In this document: positions 52,501 to 64,000 of the stretch, piece by piece
Position numbering within the stretch: the first letter of the stretch is position 1
Layout: the number at the start of each line of letters is the position of its first letter
DNA from: Mesaphorura yosii
Lineage: Eukaryota; Arthropoda; Collembola; Poduromorpha; Tullbergiidae
Assembly: GCA_009869945.1 (NCBI GenBank)
Contig: WIXG01000034.1
Location: 124,001 to 188,000 of the forward strand
Length of the DNA stretch: 64,000 nt
Direction of reading: 5' to 3'
The notes under the pieces: generated by a model
Database searches by the model: none
What the model was told of the DNA's origin: nothing
Seen by the model: the letters and a program-made list of their open reading frames with translations, nothing else
Made by a program: the position numbers and the translations under genes

Positions 52501-55500
52501 ATCAGAATCTTAAATCAGAAACAAACTTCGCCCAGCGTCCTTTAAATCCAGTAGAAATGTTCGTCAACTATCTTAACCTTTTGTGACAGGGAACGCAACA
52601 AACCAAACCACGGGAATGATAATTGCTTGCATTAACCTATAATCAGGGAAAATTACACACAAAATGCAGTTGCAATAATTGGAGCTGTGACAGTTGTAGG
52701 TGCTCCATATTCGTTTTGACCAAAACTCGAGACTTCTTATTCTCAAAATCACGTCGAATCTGATAGCTGAGCTGATTAGAAGAAGAAAACTTTACTATTA
52801 TGAGCATTGTGGATTCGGAATCTGTTATTTGCATAATATTTAAGTACAAGATTCCTTAAAAGGCTAAGAGTTACAGTAACAGTAAGCAGTCGTGCCGGAT
52901 TATTAAGTAGAGCTTTATAATACGGGTGTCAATGCACCTGTGCTGTAATAAGCTGAAGATTGCATCAGTCTTGTCTTGCCATTTGTACGCTGCCCTTGAA
53001 TGGAGAAGGGAGATTAGACCGAAGACTTGCGCTTATTTATAATCCGGCGTGCACGTACACGAGGAGCTGGAAACCCGAGCAGGAGCAGAACAATAACAGA
53101 ACAGAACAGAGTTGGAGATGAGATTAGAGTAAAATGCAGTGCATTGTTGTCAAAGTCGAATTTATGTGGTGTCCATCATCTTGGCATGTTGTTATTGTAC
53201 GCTTTCTTTCTTCTACATTGTGCATTTTGATCTATTTATAGGGCCCACAATCGGCGAGTACAGCATACAAATGACAGTGGCTTGGGCGTTGTTGCGTAGA
53301 TGCAATTGCACTCGCACTGCCAGAATCTTTCTTTCTCTGCATCTTGCAATAACAATAACAAATGGTAAAAATACGTACACTCGAAACATGTGCGGATGCA
53401 CATGCATTTGACCAACTCAATAAAGCAACGCAGGATTGTGCAACGCAGGCTTTATTTATTTTTGTAATCAGACGGAAGAATCTCGCTTTTTATGCTGCCA
53501 CGTTACAACACTTCAAATGATATTAGTATTTGTATTAGTTTCATGACTTGGCGTTTTTATTACAACTCCAATTATGATGATACTCTCCTCCTGCCTGCGT
53601 GCCTGTAGTGAGTATGAATTTGATTCAGAGTCTGACTCGCCTTTCGCGTAGTCATCCGACTCACTTTCACTAATGAAGTGAAACGATAATTTAATGAAGG
53701 AACTCAGCAGCAGTGCAAGTGCAGTGCAGTGGCGATGATGCAAACTTTTTGTGTAGCAATTTGCTGCTGTCTATCAGCGAGCTGCTGCGCTGCATTTTTT
53801 CTCGGTGCAGTTCTTTTCTGGTGCACATGGCCGGTAGCCATCTGAAAGATGTTGGCTACTTTATGTGAGACAAGACGCAGTTTCATGCAATCGATTTGGG
53901 AGCTGCACGCATTACGGGCCAGTGCTAAGCGCATTTTGTGCATCGATGCATCGTGCAACAAGTGCACTTAATTGCGGAGCATGCTGCTGCTCTGCCGCTT
54001 TTGTTTCTGCTCTTGCTTCGTTTTAAAGAATGTAAATATCTCATTGTAAGGGTGATTAATTGCAACCGCATTTACAATGCCCTATGTGGGCTAGCGTGGT
54101 ACGGGCGAGGCGAAGCCGCAAAACACGAAAACACAACCACGCCAGGGTACAAGCTCGTTTATAGCAGCGCGACCCGGCGAGGGCGATTTAACAAGAAACT
54201 GCGAGATATATCGCATTGCATGGTTGTAAACTCAAACTTCTTAATTTAATTAGTGACTACTTGTTTCAGTCATAAAGTTTGTTTATGATGGTAAAAAATT
54301 AGTATGCAGACAATCATTTAAACCATCTCGCTGCTCCGCTCTGCTCTGAATTCTGAGAATGCCAAGCGGTGATGGTGAGCACATTTGCAGCAGCCCTTGG
54401 CGAAGGACAAGGACAATGGACGGAGCCAGAATTGCCAGGATGTCAATGTCTCACAAAAATTAATATTCATTCCCGCAGCATTTAGCAAACATTATGCATA
54501 GAGCATGAATGGCTCGCAAAGAACAAAATGAGACCACGCTCCGATGATTTGTCACTTTTGTAAAATTAGCCGAAAGTAAAAGAAGTAAGCAAAGCACGGA
54601 CACGGAGCGGAAGAGTAAATAATTGACTATGAAATTTATGGCTTGTAACAAAACATGAAGATGTATCCACGCAGCGAGTGACGGGACGAGATGAGACAGA
54701 AAAGCTAACCAGAAGCTATGCAAGTGCAATGCAGTGCGAGACAAGACGAGTATTTTTTCATTTACATCATCTTTGTCATTTATTTTGTGTTAGTCACTAA
54801 AAACTCATCATCTTTCCTCGGTATCTCACTCACATCACATGTGCTGGCTTGGCTTGGTGGTAAATTGCTTTCCATTCCATGCGTAGGCGCACCGACTCGG
54901 CAGTTGAACCTCTTCTTTGATTTTCTCTCGTACCGCTTGCTGTGAGTCGCATTTCCATCCATCATCATCATCTTCTGGTACAGCACGGCTTCAGCTTCAT
55001 TCAGCTGCTGCTGCTACTTTGCTGCTGGGCATTAATTCTGCTAAGTAAATTCAGAAATGAGTGATACGAAATTGGAAGCTGGAGTCTTGCCGACTCACAG
55101 ACACGACTCGACTGTGTACAAAAATTGAAATTGTTGGGCTGCGTGAGTGTAGTGGACTAATAGTCACTTGCGTACACTTTTTTCGTCATTATTTTCCATT
55201 ATAATTTTACATTGTCTTTCGTAATGTGCTGTGTCGCGGTCGCAGTCAGCCTCAGTAAAAAATCAGGAGAATGCATAATGAATACCTGCCTTGGTCGACC
55301 ATGACTCGTTTCCACGTTTTGATGGATGATGGGTAGCCGGAGCAGAAAAGGAGTCGGAGTGCGGTGATAAAATAATGTACTGTAAGTGGCCAAAAGCATT
55401 TGTACGACAAGAGTAATAACACCATAGTCCTGGACGGTCGTGGTGGTATGGTTGATGGTGATGTTCACAAATTACCATTGTATTCATTAAATGAATCACA

Positions 55501-57282
55501 CGAGCTTAACGAAACGATCTAAATTTAGTACAGCATCGTCCCAGCACGCACTACATAGTTCTTTGTGAATTTGTGATGAAGAGTGAGTCTTGCTTCTTGC
55601 AAATTCTTACACTTTCATTGTCTGAGTCAAAATATAATTATGGAACAAAGAGAATGTCTTGCTTGAAGGTGTTTCAGAGTCTGATCTATGAAATGCTCAT
55701 CTTTTATGGAGTTGTTGAGGAGTAGTGCAATTTGCATCGAGACAGGCACGCTAATAAACTAAGAGAATGCAAATAATCATACATGATGCCAATGTAGTAA
55801 TAATTAATCTTCATAGATTTGGAACACAACGAAACAGCGGCAGGGTGAAGATGAACTTCACTTGCCTTTTGTAAAGAGGCTCACTCACAGTTTAGTGACT
55901 CACATCATCAGAATTATTTGAACGTAAGAATTTAATTGCAGGCTTGCTTTGTCTTGCATAAAAATTAAAGAAGTCGTATTGTCATCGAATTTCTATCGTA
56001 CTGGTGTGACTATTTAATTGGAATGCGTAAAGATTCATGTACATCCCATTAAATTATTTTAATTAGAAGGGAGTCAGTCGTAAACTCGTGCAATGAAGCG
56101 GTCCAGCTTTTGCTCCAGCCTCAGCTATTCAGCTATTAATGGGACGGGATGCGTGAGACTTACTAGCACAATAACTGCTGCCCTTGCATTACAATACGAG
56201 TAACTGGTACTTGTAATAATGGTGGTGCGGACAGGCTCGACGGGCGCACAATGTGCGAGTACTTGCGCTTTAATGGAAAAGAGTTGTTAGAATTTTAATG
56301 ATTAATGCGGCTAAGTACCTCCTGCACGTGCAAGGAAGCCTGAAATATCCCTATTGACATTTTGGTACAAATAAGGACGCACTTCAATGCGCTGAGATTT
56401 GGCCACTTAGGTCTCGACAGGCAGGACTCGAGGCGGTTTTCAAGCTGAGTCAGTCTCCGCGTAGCTTTTGACCCCTTGATTTAAGTTGAGCGTAGAGCAT
56501 TAGAGTGTCAGGGTGGTGTTCAGCTAAAATTCGTTTGTCTGACTGCCTCGTGGCTGTAAAACCATAAAATTACATAAAATTGGGAACTCAGCAGTCAAAA
56601 ATGAGTTGCGACTAAACACTTGACCAAGTTTAATGAATAATTTTGCTTACCGTCCATGGCTTGAATGGCTCCATGATTCATAGCAGACACGAGTTTTGTT
56701 TTTAATTTAATATTGGCTTTCATAAATTACCCGTCGTCGCGTCTAGCCTAGCCTTGGCTGTGTATTTTTTAACTTGTGGTTACTCGTGTCCTACAACCAA
56801 AACTAATGCTGTGCAATTTTGTTACTTTTTTATATGCGTCTGTCTCCAGCGTTTAATGTTTAGTTTATTGAATTAAGACTGGTGGTGACTAGGCTCTCAT
56901 GCTCCTACCACCGAGTACGTGTAGGCCAAGCAGACAACCGTTGTGTTGGCTGGTTTGCATCGTGTTCGCAAGCAACGCAGGCTGGCACTTTTTATGTGTA
57001 AAAGTTAGCTCATTCAAACAAACCAGCCTAATTTAATTGTGTGATTTAGGGTTACATGATTATTCCTTCGCAACTTTCTCTCACGCCATACACAAAGTTA
57101 ATTCTTTTCGCTTTCACTTTAAAACACTACTGCATTGCGGCAAAGCAAAGTTCAGCCAAGTGGCTGTCCTCAAAACCCACGTTAATTTCCTTACAGGAGT
57201 GAAAGGGCTGAGCAGCAGTGTCAGCTAGGAATTTAAGAAATTACGTTTACAGTTTACATGCATGTACACACTTACAATACAT

Positions 57283-57309
57283 ACTTGTACAAAATTATTA
57301 TGTACAAGT
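57283..57309. repeat. Perfect 9-bp hairpin near a ratchet site
   Basis: ACTTGTACA (57283-57291) pairs with TGTACAAGT (57301-57309) around a 9-nt AT loop. It lies about 60 bases upstream of the juxtaposed splice site at 57371/57372. Confidence 0.55.
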
Positions 57310-57333
57310 CTTCTTAGTAACAAACTTACTGTA

Positions 57334-57377
57334 CCTAATCATGCTAATTTCGTTTTTCTTTTGCTTTGCAGGTAAGA
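57334..57377 (+). other. Recursive splice (ratchet) site, strong candidate, gene B intron
   Basis: Two branch-point matches (CCTAAT 57334-57339, GCTAAT 57343-57348) precede the tract CGTTTTTCTTTTGCTTTGCAG, whose last base is 57371. The next base begins the donor GTAAGA. Branch spacing (about 24 nt), acceptor and donor are all near consensus and the exon between them has zero length. It is on the strand of gene B, 12.2 kb beyond the 45123 site. Alternatively it could be the acceptor of a normal exon that happens to start GTAAGA. The frame after it (57366-57620) has no recognisable domain and no strong downstream donor. Confidence 0.6.
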
Positions 57378-60300
57378 CCCGAACATTACTTGCCTAGGAC
57401 TGGGAATGGAAATTGGACCATCGTACGGAATGATTTCTCTTTTGCAATAACATTGGCACTGTTTTCAATCGCTTTCTTCTGCATTTCGAAACCATCACTC
57501 TTGCGTCATCATTATCGGAGGATCGTCGTCATGAATCATGATAGATGCCACGGCAGTTGCCAGCGAAGTAGTGTGCAAACTGTGCCGAGGAAGGGAGATA
57601 TTAGTTTTTGTTTCCACTGAATAGTTTTTAAATCGTATTAGGTTGTCTGACTCTTCAATCTCTTCCCGAAACCCGATAAAATGTGCTCACGACGACCCTC
57701 CCTTTGATGTTTTCCTTCAATCTCACTTGTTCTGTGGATTCGATCATTGATTTGGTGTGCAGCAAAGTGTGCTTTCTGATTTTTGATTAAATACACAATG
57801 AAAGAACGTTTTTTCCGAGTTTTTATCAAATTTGTGTTGTACACTTTACGATAGGATCTTTCCGCCGAGCAGAGTACTCGTTGAGGGTGATGGACCGTCG
57901 CCTTCTCTTTTAATGTTCTGCTCGGACCTTTGCAGATTATAAAAGTAGAGCAGCCCAGTGAGGTTTTGGTGGAAAGTGCTTTTGAGTGATGCGTTGACGA
58001 TGAGCAAGATAGAAAACGGCGCGCTAAAGCCAAAAGTCAAAACGAAAGCCAGGAACGGAGTCATCAAGAAAATGCAATAAGTGAAATCCAATTTAAATCA
58101 AGTGAAAAACTGTGTAAATGAAAACACAATTGATTTTTTGTCGCTTTCTCTGCGTGCTTTGAGAAGCCAAGAGTATCCTCGAGACACAAACCAAATGAAC
58201 CATAACTAGACAAGCACAAACGCACGTACGAGGGCACTACGCAATGCAAGAGACAGGGAACAGGAGCAGCCAGTCGGCCGGTCGTTTGTACGAAGTAAAT
58301 GGCAACGAGACAGAAACATAAATACGAAAGTGTCAATTTAGCACCGCGTTTAGTCGCGCGCCAAACGTCCTGGGAGTTGAAGTCATTTCAGCGGCTACTT
58401 GACGGTCGACGACGACGACTCTTCACATTCATCGGCTTTCGCATTTCACTTTCCCCATGGCACGTCTGCATTCGCACTTGCAACTGCCACCAGTCAGTCT
58501 TTTAATGGAAAAGAATCACGCTCGAAGTCGGAGTTAGAAAATGAAGCCGGAGTAATTAACGTCATTTGTCCAATTAGCGAAGTTCCGGTTGTATTTGTAA
58601 TTACGCTCAATTCATTCTTTCTTTTCCGGATTGACGTTTCTCGGGATAAGGTTACATAGGCAGCAGCAGGAAATGTGGAGCATTTATGTCAGGCAGCGGG
58701 AAACTGCGCGAGTAAAATGAGACAGGCGAAAACATAAGGAAGTGAAAAGGATATCATCGTCGTTCCTGAAACTGTTACGCGCGCAGCGGAGCAGTTAACG
58801 TTATCATTATTATGCAATGCGCGGTGTGGCGGAGGCTTCTTGCAGTCGGGCGGCGGAGATAAACACACGTACTCAAACGCAGATGTTCCCAGCGAAAATA
58901 TGTTTAGCCGTGCAGTGGCAAATGAGGATGAGACTTATGATACCAGAATCCATTCATCTTCCGCACACATGATGGCCTGGCCTGAACTGCTTACTGTGCT
59001 GGCCTACGAATTACTAAAAAATGCATGAAACCTGCCCGGCCTAAAGAGACGGCACTGCACTGCGCGACAAACGGCACTAAAAGCCTGTGACTGCGATCTG
59101 CGAGTCTCTACGGGATAGTAAATAATAATACGCGCGGCAACCCTTCCAAAAGTCAGTCTCCAACTTCTTGTTCTTTGCCTTTTGGTTCTCCTTGCTTCAG
59201 TCCCGTCCCGTCTCAGCCCGGCTATTTCTTTGCTTAATGAGTCAAAAAGACACTTATTTATATTTTTCCTCACAAGAAAGGGTGGAAAATTGCTCCCGTA
59301 CAAGCACGCATTCATGTATGGTACATTAGTCAAATTAAATGTAACGAGCTCGTGGGGAAATGCAATTAGAATCCACAGTCCATGTGAACAATTCTGAAAT
59401 AAATACAACTACAACTGCTTCAAATGACGGGAACAATGAGCGCTGTCTTCTTCAGTACGGCATAGTTACCAGATCCAAATGTCTCCTGCTTCTGTTTCGG
59501 TTTCAAGTCTTGTAAAGTCATTACATCACTGAAGGAATGCACGTCTCAGATTTCAGCGGCAAATTTTTCGGAATTGATGAAGCATTGACAAATTCCTGTG
59601 GCTGATTTCTGCCGAACTCGAACCCGAGCCGAACCCTCTTTGGTCGCAGTCGATGTCGTTAGTGTCCCTTATCTTGTCTCATGCTGAGCTTAATGACAGA
59701 CGCACTTGAGTTCTGCTGGAATCACTTGTCTCATTAGTCAGCTCGACAACGAGGTCCGTTTCCAGAATGCAGCGACCCAGCGTCTTGCCGTCTTGCACCC
59801 CTCATGGTTTATTCAAACGAGGTAAATTTATGAGCACCATCGCGCATCGCGCTCTCTTCATAATACGAAATATCAATGGTTATCATCATCAGCCAAGCAT
59901 TAAAGATTTATGAATTAATATATTTCGAAATAAGTTGTGAAGGCCTTAACATCTTACAATAACAACCTCCGCCGCCAAGCCACCACCGCAAGCATTCGCA
60001 GGCAACGCCAAGACAGCATAGCGTAGCGGGAGAGCATCCCAAAATAAAATGTTAATCCTTAAATAGCTATCATAAGATTCACGGAATGAAAATTTATCCC
60101 AAACAGGGAAGAGGGTAACTGGCAAACATTTTATTATTTGTTCTCCCATTGTAAAAGATATCTTGCGTCGCGTTGCGCCGAGGCAGCCAGCTTCAAGAAA
60201 ATTTAAGGAAAGGAAAAGATTTGCAATTCAAATTTCATTTTCCGTGCTCCAACTTCGCGTTCCTCCACCGCCTGCAATTCAGCGGTCCTCCAGCACGGCA

Positions 60301-63300
60301 CAGCACAGCGAGTGAATGAAGGGGGAATATTTTAAAGCGTGCATTATTGCGCGCTGCTCCGCGTGAAAGAGTCAAACTTTACAAAATTTTATAAGCTTCG
60401 AAATGCCTCAAAACTTTACCTTATAGTAAACATTGGCTGGCAAGTTTTTGATCTTTTCAAGTTTGAGTCGCAACTTGCAATATTCTCGCAGCATTTTTCA
60501 AACTGCTGTGCTTATTGCCGTGCCTCCTTCTCATTTCACCCTTGCGCCTTGCCTAAGTCACGGCGAAGGTGAGCCTCGGTTCTTTCTTCGTTCGTGCAAC
60601 TTTTGCTCTTTGTCATTTTAATGCGTTTACTGCATTCACCTTTCCATGCTGTGAAACGACCCAGTCACGAGTAATGCGGCGTCCATGTGCTCGTGTGTGT
60701 GTGGACAGGAACAGCGAAGTGATGACGGAGAAAGTTGCAAAGTTTGCAATATAATAAAAATAATGTTACCAAGTCACTGTCACCGTTCTTATTACTCGAG
60801 ACGTTCGCAGAGCAGATAGTGGGACGATGAAAGAGGATTCTTGAACTAACTGATGAGGCCATGAATTTTTCATTTGTTCTTCATCATGTCATCCAGGATC
60901 AGGGCACAAAGCACGGGAAGCTTACATGCAGTGCTGAGCCATTCAACGCAATGCTTTCGTTTCGTAACTGATGATAGGCTTGCAAAATGAGTAATATATG
61001 GTGAAAGAGGCTTACGAAGATGGAATTATTGTTATTATTTGCATATCGGTACAATGGCTGGGCGCAGAGCAAAGAAAAGAAAAGCCTTTCATGAATGGTT
61101 AAGAAAACTTTGCAATTTATTCTTGAGAAGGATTTACTTCTCCCAAATTTCCTTTATTTGGGCAATTTATTTTTAGTTCCTGCTCTTGTTGATTTCTTAT
61201 GAGATTTTTAAAATGACCTCTTACAGTTGCGTTTCAAATACCAGAACAGCAGTGAAATTCTTCGCAAAATGTGAAAAATTTAATAAGTTCAAGCATCACG
61301 GCCATTCGAGTGCTCTATTACAATTGGCAAGTCATATCATTAGTTACATAAGCACGAGATGATTCGGCACGCTCTTTGAATCGATTAACGTGGATTATTG
61401 GAACTACGTGCGTCAAAACATTTATACTATTTATTTTTCGAGTGTCTTGGGCAAATCAACAGGAGGCCCACTCCAAAATGTTGCCTTATATGTACACAAG
61501 GCATTGGGACTCGTCGAGCCAGACTCAGGCTAGACTTCGCCCACAATAAATTAACAGAGCACGATCTCCACTCAGAGCGATGGTTGTTGTTGTAATTAAT
61601 TTAGAGTTCTGACAGATTCCCACGGACTCGATCCTCACTCATTTTCTTATATTAATATTTATTTTCTGATGACCACAAGATTCATACTCGGAAATCCAAA
61701 TAAGAACTTTAACTCAGACGAAGAGAGTATGACTTTAAATAGAAGCCAAGTCAGGCCTGGAGTCTTTTATTTTCATCCTCGCCTGGACGGATTTTATTTC
61801 CAGCAACTGTCAATAGTGGAATACGATGCGGAATATGGTTTTCAGTTCCAATTTAGATGTAAATTGTATTTGCTTAGATGAGTAATATAACAGCGCGCAT
61901 TAAATCAAGTTTGATTAAGATCATCATCTGGGCTGCAATGTAAGCGTTCGGAAGCTGTGTTATGATATCCAGTTTAAAGCCCCTCTCATCTTCTTCTAAG
62001 CCGAGATTCATCTTCAGCTCGTCTCGTCGTCGTGCGTTCGTGTACTTGCCATTGTTTACACAGAGCCTTCATGTTCATGTTCGATTTTATGCATTTGTTT
62101 CTTGACATCGCTCAAGTGTGCTATTTATATTGCATTAATATCTTGAATTTATGGCAGCCGTTCACATACGCACACGCAGCTGAGTACAATTCGATGCGCT
62201 GTGATGCGGTTACGAGAACGAGGCAGAGCAGAGAGTTTTACTGTTTGCCTTAATAATTGTAAATCTCTTGTAAGCACTTGGAGATTAGATCTTCACGTTC
62301 CATACTATCTTCTCATTCAGTGCAAAGCGCAAGGGCACTTCCATCATATCGCATGCATCTCAGCCCAGGATCCTCAAAAGATAATCAAATAAATCGAAAA
62401 GTGGATCGTTAACATATCATCCATCCGTGCTAACAAATAACGGTAGATACCATACATCAATCTTGCCATCAGAGTACGGTGCATCGCATACTTGCTCGTC
62501 CAGAATGTATTAATCAATCTGGCTTGACAAATATTACATCACTCGCTGCTGCTGCTACTGTTACTGAAGCTACTGGCACTGGCTTGGTACACAACGTCTG
62601 GAAATGAGCGATCTTAATTTATACACACAACACGCAGATCTTGGATCGCTGATGTTTGGCTTCACCCTTTCAAATATATTGTAATCATTTTCATTCTGCA
62701 GATGCGTCTAGCCGCTTTATCTCGTTTGGATTCCACTTCTCACATCTCATTTCTCAGATGAAGAATGTTAACGATCAACGCAATGCTGCGCTTCTCAATG
62801 AAGGGCTGCATTGCATAGTTTCGGTCACTGCATAATAACACCCTTGCATCACCGCTAATGATACATCTTGGTTTCTTTTTTCGTACTCGAACGCGCAGGG
62901 CGCAATATTGAGGCAGGCGGAAGGTCGAACATCGAAGAACACAGCGCTTTTACGCATGTATCCGTACATACATCTCCTTTCCCCACAGCACAATGCATTG
63001 TAATAAGATAAAAGTGACAGTTTGAGACAAATTAGAATGTTTTTTCGGGAATTTATGTGGTATGTAAACGCAAGGCGTACAAAGAGTTATTGGAATTGAG
63101 AGACGAACGGCTACGCCAAGGCAGGACGAGGGGAGAAAATGAAAAATTCAATCTTGCTCCATGCTGAGGCTCAAAAGATAGTACGAGTAACGAGTGCGAG
63201 TACGTGAATACGCGTTCATTCATAACTTAACTCTTCCAGGGCGCAACGCATGCAATGGTGTGTTGGTAATGGGATAATAGCAAACGTTCTTTTTTCAATA

Positions 63301-64000
63301 AAGAGCAAAAACCAATTGGAAAGAATATAATATCTTCAGCCCAAGTTAAGACCATGTGTAGAGTATTTATATTTTCTCATCTTTAAAGCAGACAGACTTT
63401 AAATGGAATGGGCCATGCCTGTCCCGCAGTGAGGCAGACAGGAGAAGGGTAGAGCCATAATGATGATCGTCGCAAGCAGTGAGTCATATTGAACGAATCC
63501 CAACCCATCAGAGGACAATAATTACCCTTCCAAAGTAATAAATAACCAAACGACTGGAAAATGTAATATAATCATAATAATTCCAAAGATAGCTTTCATC
63601 TCGATACAACGCTGAAGCTAAAAAGCAAAGAGTGAAATTGAAATCGTTTTCGTTTCCAGCAATTTTCTTCCTCGTTCCCCGAAATGAGCTTTAAAACGAA
63701 TGTTATGAGGTGTAAAATAAACGTTCTCGATCTAGTTTGCTTACGGTACGGATTCCAGCTTCAATTTGATGAGACCTAAAGCTGGAGCCTAGAACGGTTA
63801 TCACCTCACGTTGAGTGTCAGAGTGTATGCAAGCACGCATGATATGGAACCATTAACTTCAACGCGTGACGATGACATTAAGTGAACTTTTCGTCGTCTC
63901 CCAAGCTAAAGTTTGACTCTTCACCCAACTCTTCATCTTCATTCATTAAGAATAAACTGCTTAAGGTTACATACTGACGCTTGTTAGCTTAGCTTGTTAA
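57372..64000 (+). other. Presumed giant intron of gene B, fourth segment (partial)
   Basis: No convincing exon was found before the right edge. A donor-like CGAAG|GTGAGCC at 60568/60569 has an acceptor-like TCTCGCAG 77 bases upstream. That interval is closed in the phase needed to follow gene B exon 1, so I did not call it an exon. A minus-strand frame (57638-58033) ends with a dibasic/amidation-like motif and is noted as a finding only. Confidence 0.4.

Larger units (their letters stand above)
45124..57370 (+). other. Presumed giant intron of gene B, third segment
   Basis: No exon was recognised. Two possible retroelement 3' tails lie here (45930-45950 and 49425-49567). A GC-rich patch at about 47737-48020 is open in three frames on both strands. 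Strong but isolated minus-strand donors occur at 44944 (GTAAGTAC) and 45508 (GTAAGATA) without matching acceptors. Confidence 0.45.

Noticed and set aside
60492-60568. 77-nt interval between TCTCGCAG and GTGAGC as an exon of gene B
   Set aside because: It contains a stop in the phase required after the phase-1 first exon, and the other frames give no recognisable protein.

Overview
This is a gene-poor, AT-rich (roughly 60% AT by eye) eukaryotic window. There is no long open reading frame: the longest is about 156 codons and looks random. There is no operon-like packing and no recognisable tRNA or rRNA. The splice signals fit an arthropod genome with very long introns: pyrimidine-rich CAG acceptors, CTAAT branch points and an exact Inr+DPE core promoter. 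A crustacean or springtail-like animal is plausible, but the sequence does not settle the taxon. Mobile-element debris is sparse.

The main content I can support is two divergent gene starts. Gene A (minus strand) has its start-codon exon at 11581-11702. Gene B (plus strand) has its first exon at about 18722-19198. Both exons encode a short signal peptide that begins MA-x-K and ends FKTG. Both are cut by a phase-1 intron at the same place, inside the shared 13-base string CTTCAAAACAGGT. I read them as head-to-head paralogues of a secreted or cell-surface protein. The mature domains lie outside the window, so the family is unknown. Immunoglobulin-superfamily neural adhesion genes (Beat, Side, Dpr, DIP) and ligand-gated channel subunits are known to share this exon layout, but none can be claimed here.

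Layout: 1-11580 is the presumed first coding intron of gene A, running off the left edge. 11703-18719 is the shared 5' region, with possible noncoding exons of A, a broken reverse-transcriptase remnant (about 13225-13745) and a cluster of perfect hairpins (17701-17884). 18720-18754 is the TATA-less core promoter of gene B, followed by a 5' UTR with two tiny upstream ORFs and the signal-peptide exon. 19199-64000 is the presumed giant first intron of gene B, at least 44.8 kb long and running off the right edge.

The most interesting signal is in that intron: juxtaposed acceptor/donor sites (polypyrimidine-CAG|GTRNGN) on the same strand as gene B. Two are strong (45123/45124 and 57371/57372) and one is weaker (37414/37415). 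They have the form of the recursive-splicing ratchet points known from long insect introns, and would let the intron be removed in steps. All assignments rest on sequence reading alone. No homology search or transcript data were available.
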